Shown: positions 1-4,846 of the stretch, one piece after another | Position numbering within the stretch: position 1 is the stretch's first letter | How the letters are laid out: each line of letters starts with the position of its first letter | NCBI GenBank assembly: GCA_016295355.1 | Contig: JAEDLK010000046.1 | Coordinates: forward strand, 1-8,750 | Origin: Clostridiaceae bacterium | Lineage (GTDB): Bacteria > Bacillota > Clostridia > Oscillospirales > Acutalibacteraceae | Direction: 5' to 3' | DNA: 8,750 nt | Program-made: the position numbers and the translations under genes | The notes under the pieces: generated by a model | The model's database searches: none | What the model was told of the DNA's origin: nothing | The model's input: only the letters and a program-made list of their open reading frames with translations

Positions 1-145
1 TACCGCCATCTCCACCAAAAGCAGATAATCCGAAGCTATTGCCAAACGGTAACAGTTTCGGATTGTTTTCATATAAGCGGTAATCGAAACCGCACCGTCC
101 ATCTTTTGCATAAAAGTGCCGATATCGGCAAAAATATAAATACAT
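1..145 (-). CDS. Unresolved partial reading frame at left edge
   Basis: Two minus-strand frames stay open to the window edge, and the true one cannot be decided here. The first starts at the ATG at 145-143 and gives 48 codons ending in KLLPFGNSFGLSAFGGDGG. That glycine-rich end vaguely recalls the FGxDGGG region of SMI1/KNR4 (SUKH) proteins, but this is weak. The second uses the ATG at 111-109 and gives 37 codons containing YRLAIASDYLLLVEMAV. A plus-strand frame is also open from 1 to 183. The only upstream purine stretch (AAGAGA on the minus strand, near 153-158) is a poor ribosome binding site. The stretch could be the start of a gene divergent from the Fic gene, a gene remnant, or non-coding. 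I assign no function. Confidence 0.22.
   Translation of the reverse strand, partial: MYLYFCRYRHFYAKDGRCGFDYRLYENNPKLLPFGNSFGLSAFGGDGG
30..61 (+). other. Imperfect 14-bp hairpin
   Basis: CCGAAGCTATTGCC (30-43) and GGTAACAGTTTCGG (48-61) pair at 13 of 14 positions as plus-strand RNA, counting two G-U wobbles, around an AAAC loop. On the other strand the wobbles become A-C mismatches, so the fold favours plus-strand RNA. The following bases (attgttttc) are only moderately T-rich. This could be a weak terminator of a plus-strand gene lying to the left, or a by-product of coding sequence. Confidence 0.3.
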
Positions 146-177
146 ATCGTTTTCTCTTAATTGATATTTTGCCGATA
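117..177. promoter_or_regulatory. Candidate operator: three TGCCGATA half-sites
   Basis: TGCCGATATCGGCA at 117-130 is a perfect 14-bp palindrome made of two overlapping TGCCGATA octamers. A third copy lies at 170-177, in the spacer of the Fic promoter. Viewed differently, TATCGGCAAAA (123-133) and TTTTGCCGATA (167-177) form an 11-bp perfect inverted repeat 33 bases apart. A dimeric regulator bound at 170-177 would block RNA polymerase. The Fic protein has its own N-terminal helix-turn-helix, so autoregulation is a plausible inference. Confidence 0.5.
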
Positions 178-189
178 ATGTGATATACT
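161..189 (+). promoter_or_regulatory. Sigma-A promoter of the Fic gene
   Basis: A -35 TTGATA (161-166) is followed by a 17-base spacer and a -10 TATACT (184-189), with the extended -10 TG at 181-182. Transcription should start near 196, giving a leader of about 20 bases. The ribosome binding site GGGAGG lies at 203-208, seven bases before the ATG. Confidence 0.75.
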
Positions 190-215
190 AATGATACAAA
201 CTGGGAGGTCTGTAT

Positions 216-1112
216 ATGAAATACTTATCTGTTAAAGAGGTTGCAGTGCTTTGGAATACATCCGAACGTAGTGTTCGGAATTATTGTGCTGCAGGTCGCG
301 TCCCCGGTGCTTTCCTTACGGGCAAGACTTGGAACATTCCCGAAAACGCCGAGAAACCCGAAAGAAGCAATAAAAGAAAACCTGCACCGCAGACTTTGTT
401 GGATATCCTTAAAGAGGAAAAGCACGCTCAGGTACACGGTGGAATTTATCATAAAATACAGATTGAACTGACCTACAACTCCAATCACATCGAAGGCAGT
501 CGCCTTACCCACGATCAGACTCGTTATATCTTTGAAACTAATACAATTGGTATCGCAGATGAGGGTGTTCGTGTTGACGATATTATTGAAACCACTGCTC
601 ACTTCCGCTGTATCGATGAAATTATTGATAGTGCAAAATCGCAGCTTAGCGAAAAATTTATAAAACACCTGCATTTTATTCTCAAGACAGGCACAAGCGA
701 TGCTAAAAAAGATTGGTTTGCCGTTGGTGATTATAAAAAATTGCCTAACGAGGTTGGTGGCAGAGAAACCACCTTGCCCGAAGATGTGTCGGCTGAAATG
801 AAAAAACTCCTTGCCGATTATAACAGCAAAGAGAATGTAACCCTCGAAGATATCATCGAGTTCCATGTGCAATTTGAGCGTATCCACCCCTTCCAAGACG
901 GTAACGGCCGTATCGGTAGACTGATTATGTTCAAGGAGTGCCTTAAATACAATATTGTTCCGTTCATTATTGAGGACAAAATTAAAATGTTTTACTATCG
1001 CGGACTTAAAGAATGGAATCAGGAAAAAGGCTATCTTACTGACACCTGCCTCTCTGCTCAGGATACATTCAAAAAGTATTTGGATTATTTCAGAATAAAT
1101 TATGAGGAATAA
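216..1112 (+). CDS. Fic-domain AMP-transferase with N-terminal helix-turn-helix
   Basis: The product has 298 residues. Residues 1-45 form an excisionase/MerR-like helix-turn-helix (YLSVKEVAVLWNTSERSVRNY, then a wing ending in WNIP). A basic linker follows, then a Fic fold. The Fic signature HPFQDGNGRIGR is intact at 224-235: His224 is the catalytic base, Asp228 would bind the metal, and Asn230, Arg232 and Arg235 contact the nucleotide phosphates. The inhibitory helix motif (S/T)xxxE(G/N) is present as SNHIEG at 89-94, with Glu93 as the expected inhibitory residue. Its position N-terminal to the core makes this a class II Fic protein, in which the protein holds itself inactive. The family usually transfers AMP from ATP to a hydroxyl side chain of a target protein; the target here is unknown. 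The start is set by GGGAGG at 203-208. The gene stands alone apart from the small ORF directly downstream, and the repeated octamers upstream suggest autoregulation. Confidence 0.93.
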   Translation: MKYLSVKEVAVLWNTSERSVRNYCAAGRVPGAFLTGKTWNIPENAEKPERSNKRKPAPQTLLDILKEEKHAQVHGGIYHKIQIELTYNSNHIEGSRLTHDQTRYIFETNTIGIADEGVRVDDIIETTAHFRCIDEIIDSAKSQLSEKFIKHLHFILKTGTSDAKKDWFAVGDYKKLPNEVGGRETTLPEDVSAEMKKLLADYNSKENVTLEDIIEFHVQFERIHPFQDGNGRIGRLIMFKECLKYNIVPFIIEDKIKMFYYRGLKEWNQEKGYLTDTCLSAQDTFKKYLDYFRINYEE

Positions 1113-1115
1113 AGT

Positions 1116-1265
1116 ATGTCCAAAAATACGGGTAAAAGGGTCTGTTGCATTCAGATGCAAAAGTGTTTTCTTCGCCCTGAAGCTGTACAGAGGTACCGCG
1201 AACGGGCGAAGAAATGCTTGAAACGGCAACCATATTTCAATATCCATAACAAAGAAAAGCTATAA
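1116..1265 (+). CDS. Possible 49-residue basic, cysteine-containing small protein
   Basis: ATG at 1116 lies three bases past the Fic stop codon. GAGGAA at 1104-1109, inside the last Fic codons, is six bases before it, so translation could be coupled to Fic. The 49-residue product begins MSKNTGKRVCCIQMQKC and is rich in Lys/Arg (about 14) with four Cys (10, 11, 17, 34). It has no hydrophobic segment. I do not recognise it. Its stop codon falls inside the left arm of the terminator. The same stretch contains two inverted repeats (TTGCAT/ATGCAA at 1145-1160 and a 10-bp pair at 1168-1177/1204-1213), so it could instead be a structured 3' UTR or a gene remnant. Class II Fic proteins carry their own inhibitor, so an antitoxin role is not required. 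Confidence 0.38.
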   Translation: MSKNTGKRVCCIQMQKCFLRPEAVQRYRERAKKCLKRQPYFNIHNKEKL

Positions 1266-1319
1266 TTTACGGAAAACATTTTGCCTTTCGTAAATTATAG
1301 CTTTAAATTATTGTTTTTT
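1256..1319. terminator. Bidirectional intrinsic terminator between convergent genes
   Basis: AAAGCTATAATTTACG (1256-1271) and CGTAAATTATAGCTTT (1289-1304) form a perfect 16-bp stem around a 17-base loop. On the plus strand a T6 run lies at 1314-1319, after an A/T-rich gap. On the minus strand the hairpin is followed directly by TCTTTGTT. It can therefore end both the Fic transcript and the convergent transcript of 1337-1816. The stem is A/T-rich, and the plus-strand T run is offset by nine bases, so plus-strand efficiency is uncertain. Confidence 0.75.
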
Positions 1320-1336
1320 GGTCTGCTTCGGGCTTG

Positions 1337-1816
1337 TTACGCTGCCTGCTGTGCAACGGCCTCGGTAATTGTGAATTCCGCGGTTGCGGCCTGTCCGCTG
1401 AGGAAGGTCTTGGTCAGTCTGTAATCGCCGGCCTTGAGATAAGGCATACCGAAGATGTTGAGTTCAATAACGCGGGTTGAAGAAGCAAGCGGCTTGATAT
1501 CGCCGGAAACGATGTCCTTGTTTGCGCCGAGAATCGAAACCTCTTTCCAGCTTTCGCCGTCCTTAATCTCAAGCTTGTAGCTTGAATAGCCTGCTTCGTC
1601 CTTAACTGTTTCAAAGGTGTAGTTGCTTATCTCAACGGCAATCGCGGTGGTGTTTGTGTCAACATTGCCGACAACTCTCATTGCAACCTTGCCGGTGTTT
1701 CCGGTGGAGAGCATTGTGATGAGGGCAACGATGATAGCCATAAAGCCGGTGAAAATCGACTTGAGCGAAATTGAACCGAGCTTGTCCTTGAGCAAAGCAT
1801 TGATAATATCTGCCAT
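1337..1816 (-). CDS. Small membrane-anchored protein with Ig-like (Big_14-like) domain
   Basis: The product has 159 residues and no cysteine. A short amphipathic N-terminus (MADIINALLKDKLG) leads to one hydrophobic segment at about 20-37 (IFTGFMAIIVALITML). There is no signal-peptidase site of the A-x-A type close behind it, so it probably acts as an uncleaved anchor with the rest outside the membrane. Residues about 55-150 look like an all-beta Ig-type domain. The elements KLEIKDGESWKEV (81-93) and YLKAGDYRLTKTF (126-138) resemble the bacterial Ig-like family often called Big_14, by recollection rather than search. The C-terminus (TEAVAQQAA) is short and Ala/Gln-rich. AGGAGGT at 1823-1829 sits six bases before the start, and a strong promoter lies upstream, so it is probably well expressed. 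The gene is monocistronic between two terminators. The role is unknown; a surface or envelope-associated accessory protein is the best inference. Confidence 0.8.
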   Translation of the reverse strand: MADIINALLKDKLGSISLKSIFTGFMAIIVALITMLSTGNTGKVAMRVVGNVDTNTTAIAVEISNYTFETVKDEAGYSSYKLEIKDGESWKEVSILGANKDIVSGDIKPLASSTRVIELNIFGMPYLKAGDYRLTKTFLSGQAATAEFTITEAVAQQAA

Positions 1817-1861
1817 TTTAGTACCTCCTGTTTAGTAAAAATCGGTATTGTTTACCAATTA

Positions 1862-1890
1862 ATAATAACAGAATGCACGCGCAAAGTCAA
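1862..1890 (-). promoter_or_regulatory. Sigma-A promoter of the Ig-like membrane protein gene
   Basis: Read on the minus strand, the -35 is TTGACT (1890-1885), the spacer is 17 bases, and the -10 is TATTAT (1867-1862), preceded by an extended -10 TG. The distance to the start codon at 1816 leaves a leader of roughly 40 bases carrying a consensus AGGAGGT. Confidence 0.8.
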
Positions 1891-1919
1891 GGAAAAGTTA
1901 CGGCTTTTTGAATTGAAAA

Positions 1920-1964
1920 TAAATAATAATTAAGAAACGCCCCCGGCAGCAATGGCCGGGAGCG
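1920..1964 (-). terminator. Rho-independent terminator of amidase gene A
   Basis: On the minus strand, CGCTCCCGGC (1964-1955) pairs with GCCGGGGGCG (1947-1938) over ten positions with one wobble. The loop is seven bases, and TTTCTTAATTATTATTT follows. The hairpin begins 12 bases after the stop codon of the gene at 1977-3491. Confidence 0.88.
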
Positions 1965-1976
1965 AGGGTGTGCGCC

Positions 1977-3491
1977 TTAATAGTGCTTTGCACCGCAGGA
2001 GCAGTACTGATTTGTTTTGAACATCTTCCATAAGATGCGCATAATTAGATAGACTATCTTCACAATCCCTGTTTTGTGGCAGGCGCAGGAGCAGTTTTCA
2101 ATGGGTTCATCAGGACTTTCGGGCTGAATCTGCGACCAGTGTGCATAAAGCGTATGATTGCCGGTTGCGGTAACTTTTGTTTCCGAGGTTACTTTTGTTC
2201 CATCGCTTGCGGCTGTATACCAACCGTCAAAGGTATAGCCGGTTCGGGTGGGTGTGGGCAGTGTACCATAAGCACTGCCGTAGGTTACGGTTTTTGATGA
2301 GGGCGAACACGAACCGCCGTTGGGGTCAAAATAAATATATGATTGGTCATAAGCAAAAATGTTATCATATACACATTTAGTCGAATTCTCAGAATAATCA
2401 AGAGCATAAAAATGAACAGTATAGCTTCCTGAACCACCATATTTTGAAGTATCAATGTTATATGAGAACTTTCCTGTGGATGCAGGAATGGAAAACTGAT
2501 ATTCACCACCAGGAGCATAAATGACAAGCCAACCTCTTTGAATACCTACGTTGTCATTTAATGTGGCATTAATAGTAAATGATTTTCCGCTTATGTTTGA
2601 AATGTATGCGTTTGAAATTGTTGGTGCAGTAGAGTCAGATATGGCTTTAATATTATTAAAAGCTTTAAATGATGAGTTCTCAGAATAATCTATTACATAT
2701 AAATGAACTGTATAATCTCCACAGCCACCATATTTTGAAGTATCAACGGTATAAGAAAAATTCCCGATAGATGCAGTAACGGAAAATTGATATTCCCCTC
2801 CGGGCGCATAAATAACAAGCCAAGCTCTGCTAATTCCATTGTTGTCATTTAAAGTTGCGTTAATTTTAAATGAACTGCTGCTAATATTTGAAACATATTC
2901 ATTTGTAATTGTGGGCGGTGTTGTGTCGGAAATTCCACCACCCGCAGTATATCTATATACTTTTGTCCAAGAAGTGCCGTTGTTACCGGTTTTATAATAA
3001 TTTGTAACGGATATTTCCTTTCCGTTCTGATCGCCTGATTGCGGATATCCGTAATCACTGTGAGCGCCGACAAGCTGGTTGTCTCCGATATATATTTCTG
3101 TGTGACCGGTTTTCCAGAGAATATCTCCCCTCTGAAGGCTTGCAGATGACGAAAAGTTTACATCTGATAGCTCAGTAAAACCTGCGTTTCTTAATGCGCT
3201 GCCCATGGTGGCTGTGTTAAACCATGCCGGTGAAAGCGAAAATCCGGCAGATGAAAATGCATAATAAACCAAAGATGAGCAGTCATAGTCCGGTCCCTGT
3301 CTGTTTTTTTGTGAGTAGCCATGAGAGTTATCGTTGGCGATTGCTACAGCGGTTTGAACTGCATTTTCCACTCTGCCGTCAACGGCGGAAACTTTCGCAA
3401 AGATATCAGACAGACCGCCAACCGGCACAGCGCACAGCAGCATTATTACCGCAAGCAACAATGACAAAGATTTTTTGATACGATTTTTCAT
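1977..3491 (-). CDS. Secreted NlpC/P60-type peptidoglycan amidase with GBS_Bsp-like repeats (protein A)
   Basis: The product has 504 residues. Residues 1-36 are a signal peptide (basic MKNRIKK, hydrophobic core to about 20, likely cleavage after KVSA). Residues 37-181 form a cysteine peptidase/amidase domain of the NlpC/P60 superfamily, closest to the phage-type Amidase_5 group. Cys71 lies in DYDCSSLVYYAF, His130 in KTGHTEIYIG, and His144 in LVGAHSDYG is a candidate third residue. Residues 189-285 and 286-382 are two tandem GBS_Bsp-like repeats. Residues about 384-453 are an InlB B-repeat/Flg_new module (YIYFDPNGG ... GYTFDGWYT ... HTLYAHW). The last 39 residues form a cysteine-rich tail. The expected role is cutting peptide bonds in peptidoglycan outside the cell, for remodelling, autolysis or attack on other bacteria; which of these is unknown. 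AAGGAG at 3505-3500 sets the start. The promoter overlaps an operator candidate shared with the divergent XRE gene. A paralogous catalytic domain is encoded from 6100. Confidence 0.9.
   Translation of the reverse strand: MKNRIKKSLSLLLAVIMLLCAVPVGGLSDIFAKVSAVDGRVENAVQTAVAIANDNSHGYSQKNRQGPDYDCSSLVYYAFSSAGFSLSPAWFNTATMGSALRNAGFTELSDVNFSSSASLQRGDILWKTGHTEIYIGDNQLVGAHSDYGYPQSGDQNGKEISVTNYYKTGNNGTSWTKVYRYTAGGGISDTTPPTITNEYVSNISSSSFKINATLNDNNGISRAWLVIYAPGGEYQFSVTASIGNFSYTVDTSKYGGCGDYTVHLYVIDYSENSSFKAFNNIKAISDSTAPTISNAYISNISGKSFTINATLNDNVGIQRGWLVIYAPGGEYQFSIPASTGKFSYNIDTSKYGGSGSYTVHFYALDYSENSTKCVYDNIFAYDQSYIYFDPNGGSCSPSSKTVTYGSAYGTLPTPTRTGYTFDGWYTAASDGTKVTSETKVTATGNHTLYAHWSQIQPESPDEPIENCSCACHKTGIVKIVYLIMRILWKMFKTNQYCSCGAKHY
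1980..2096 (-). other. Cysteine-rich C-terminal module of protein A
   Basis: Residues 466-504 start with CSCACH (467-472), continue with a hydrophobic and basic stretch (KIVYLIMRILWKMFK, 478-492), and end with CSCGAKHY. That gives five cysteines in two clusters flanking an amphipathic segment, plus His472 and His503. I recall similar tails at the ends of otherwise unrelated secreted Clostridia proteins, without being able to check. The layout would suit a wall or membrane attachment signal or a metal-binding cap; neither is shown. Confidence 0.6.
2346..2927 (-). repeat. Two tandem GBS_Bsp-like repeats, 97 residues each
   Basis: Unit 1 is encoded at 2927-2637 and unit 2 at 2636-2346, a 291-base period. 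By hand alignment the units match at 66 of 97 residues. Both keep WLVIYAPGGEYQFS, DTSKYGG and DYSENS. These beta-rich modules resemble the GBS_Bsp-like repeats of streptococcal wall proteins and probably bind or space the enzyme on the wall. The stretch is much poorer in G+C (13 of 60 at 2641-2700) than the amidase part of the same gene (32 of 60 at 3181-3240). Confidence 0.82.
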
Positions 3492-3534
3492 TTTGACATC
3501 TCCTTATAGTGATTATTGGAATTTATCTATTTGT

Positions 3535-3563
3535 ATAATAACACATAAGTGTTCAAGTGTCAA
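3535..3563 (-). promoter_or_regulatory. Consensus sigma-A promoter of amidase gene A
   Basis: Read on the minus strand, a perfect -35 TTGACA (3563-3558) is followed by a 17-base spacer and a -10 TATTAT (3540-3535) with extended TG. A promoter this close to consensus usually needs a repressor, which fits the overlapping inverted repeats and the adjacent XRE gene. Confidence 0.85.
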
Positions 3564-3573
3564 CATATGTGTT
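3540..3573. promoter_or_regulatory. Candidate XRE operator over the amidase A promoter
   Basis: Plus-strand AACACATA (3540-3547) and TATGTGTT (3566-3573) are exact inverted repeats. AACACATAAGTGTT (3540-3553) is itself a near-palindrome (12 of 14), and further GTGT half-sites lie between. The array spans the -35 and spacer of the minus-strand promoter and touches its -10. It also lies just upstream of the XRE start, so one protein bound here could control both divergent genes. Confidence 0.6.
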
Positions 3574-3619
3574 TAGTATCAAGGCGAAACTAACATAAAA
3601 TATACCTTGAGGTGAGATT

Positions 3620-3853
3620 ATGTTCAGTCCGTCGCTTGACCCGGTTAAGGTTGGAGAAACAATTTCATATTTCCGAAAGCAAAAAGGTCTTTCACAGGAA
3701 GTTTTGAGCGGTCTTGCGGACATCGGCAGAAGTCACCTGAGCGCAATCGAAAGAGGAGAGAGAAAGCCTACCCTTGAAACACTTTATAAAATCTGCACCG
3801 CAATGGACGTAAAAATGAGTACGGTTATCTTAAAGCTTGAAGAAAATTTATAA
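3620..3853 (+). CDS. Small XRE-family transcriptional regulator
   Basis: The 77-residue protein is essentially one Cro/C1-type helix-turn-helix domain spanning about 8-70. Helices 2 and 3 fall at LSQEVLSGLADIGRSHLSAIE (24-44), followed by the typical RGERKPTLETLYKIC. There is no sensor or dimerisation domain beyond a short tail, so DNA binding may respond to protein concentration or a partner. GAGGTGA at 3609-3615 gives the ribosome binding site. A possible -10 TAAAAT lies at 3596-3601 with a poor -35, suggesting weak or controlled expression. The gene is divergent from amidase A and shares its 128-base control region, which holds AACACATA-type inverted repeats. Repression of amidase A and of itself is the natural inference. 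A small phage-like or mobile-element origin cannot be excluded. Confidence 0.9.
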   Translation: MFSPSLDPVKVGETISYFRKQKGLSQEVLSGLADIGRSHLSAIERGERKPTLETLYKICTAMDVKMSTVILKLEENL

Positions 3854-3973
3854 CATGAATTGCAGATATAGAAAACCTGTGTCGCCACGGTTAACGGCAA
3901 AAAATTCGGAGTTAGATAATAGATATTTCACGGATAAACGCCGGTATAGCGGTCAAAGATTAAATAAAAAGGG

Positions 3974-4023
3974 CGTCTCGTCAAAATAAATACTTTTTAT
4001 TCGGCGAGAGGCGACATTTTTTT
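3974..4023 (+). terminator. Terminator after the XRE gene
   Basis: TCTCGTC (3976-3982) pairs with GGCGAGA (4003-4009), with outer C-G pairs 3974/4013 and 3975/4012 across a two-base bulge and inner AATAAA/TTTATT pairing. A T7 run at 4017-4023 follows. The stem is interrupted, so efficiency may be moderate. Between the XRE stop and this hairpin (3854-3973) I see nothing convincing. Confidence 0.7.
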
Positions 4024-4034
4024 CATGCTGTCTA

Positions 4035-4063
4035 TTGCAACGGAGAGAAATTTCTGTTATTAT
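4035..4063 (+). promoter_or_regulatory. Promoter of the scaffold-GGGtGRT operon with a palindromic spacer
   Basis: The -35 is TTGCAA (4035-4040), the spacer is 17 bases, and the -10 is TATTAT (4058-4063) with extended TG at 4055-4056. The spacer contains the 10-bp palindrome AGAAATTTCT (4046-4055), which could be an operator. The leader is about 70 bases, with AAAGGAG at 4123-4129. Confidence 0.72.
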
Positions 4064-4139
4064 ATTGGATAGCATAAAACAGGCAAGTTCAGCGCAACCA
4101 ACGTTTTAGCAACTATATTCCGAAAGGAGAACAAAACAC

Positions 4140-4832
4140 ATGACTTATTCAAACGAAGTTGAAAGAATGTGTACGGTCGCAAAAGGACCGAACCACGGCC
4201 CCGCACCCATTCCCGAAGAGGGCAAATGGGTCAAGGCATATGAAATCAAGGACATTTCCGGCTTTACTCACGGTGTGGGCTGGTGCGCTCCGCAGCAGGG
4301 CGCCTGCAAGCTTTCGCTCAACATCAAGAACGGTATCATTGAGGAAGCTCTTGTTGAAACCATCGGCTGTTCCGGCATGACTCACTCCGCTGCAATGGCA
4401 AGTGAAATTCTTCCCGGAAAGACCATTCTCGAAGCTCTCAATACCGACCTTGTTTGCGATGCTATCAACACCGCAATGCGTGAGCTCTTCCTCCAGATCG
4501 TATACGGTCGTTCACAGTCCGCTTTCTCGGATGACGGCCTTACCGTCGGCGCAGGCCTTGAGGACCTCGGCAAGGGTCTTCGCTCGCAGGTCGGAACAAT
4601 GTACGGCACAAGATATAAGGGCGTCCGTTACCTCGAAATGGCTGAGGGCTATGTTACAAGAATGGCTCTTGACAGCGATGACCAGGTTATCGGTTATGAA
4701 TTCGTTTCACTCGGCAAGATGACCGACTTCATCAAGAAAGGCGATGATCCCAACACCGCTTATGAGAAAGCAAAGGGCACATACGGCAGATTCAGTGAAG
4801 CTGCAAAGTATATTGACCCGCGTAAGGAATAA
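4140..4832 (+). CDS. IscU/NifU-like iron-sulfur cluster assembly scaffold protein, extended form
   Basis: The 230-residue product has an IscU-type core at about 40-125 and a C-terminal extension of roughly 100 residues. IscU proteins are usually about 130 residues. Cys56 (GACKLSLNIK) and Cys77 (ETIGCSGMTHSAAMAS) align with the first two cluster-ligand cysteines of IscU, and NGIIEEALVETIGC matches the GIIEDARFKTYGC region well. The Asp found two residues after the first Cys in IscU is absent here. The third ligand is not in the usual HCS context: Cys106 (LVCDAINTA) aligns four to five residues later. Cys49 and Cys11 are extra candidates. The family builds Fe-S clusters for transfer to target proteins in the cytoplasm. 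No cysteine desulfurase gene is nearby, so sulfur must come from elsewhere, or the protein has another job. The 14-base gap to the next gene and its overlapping ribosome binding site show a tight operon with the GGGtGRT gene. Confidence 0.85.
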   Translation: MTYSNEVERMCTVAKGPNHGPAPIPEEGKWVKAYEIKDISGFTHGVGWCAPQQGACKLSLNIKNGIIEEALVETIGCSGMTHSAAMASEILPGKTILEALNTDLVCDAINTAMRELFLQIVYGRSQSAFSDDGLTVGAGLEDLGKGLRSQVGTMYGTRYKGVRYLEMAEGYVTRMALDSDDQVIGYEFVSLGKMTDFIKKGDDPNTAYEKAKGTYGRFSEAAKYIDPRKE

Positions 4833-4846
4833 GGAGGTAGAGAACA

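Noticed and set aside
225..1247. A 340-codon minus-strand open frame opposite the Fic gene
   Set aside because: It mirrors the Fic coding sequence, which has intact family motifs, a promoter and a ribosome binding site. The antisense frame has no recognisable domain.
216..1265. Fic plus small ORF as a classical toxin-antitoxin pair
   Set aside because: In class II Fic proteins the inhibitory motif is within the Fic protein itself (SNHIEG at 89-94), and separate antitoxins usually precede the toxin and carry that motif. The small ORF has no such motif.
2640..2930. A CRISPR-like or DNA-level repeat array suggested by the tandem units
   Set aside because: The repetition is a protein-level 97-residue domain duplication with diverged codons, not short direct repeats with spacers.
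3855..3989. A 44-codon plus-strand ORF just after the XRE gene
   Set aside because: There is no ribosome binding site before its ATG, the product is low-complexity basic, and it ends inside the terminator hairpin.
4402..4722. A 106-codon alternative-frame ORF within the scaffold gene
   Set aside because: It is fully contained in the scaffold coding region, whose frame matches IscU; the alternative product is Ser/Arg-rich without motifs.
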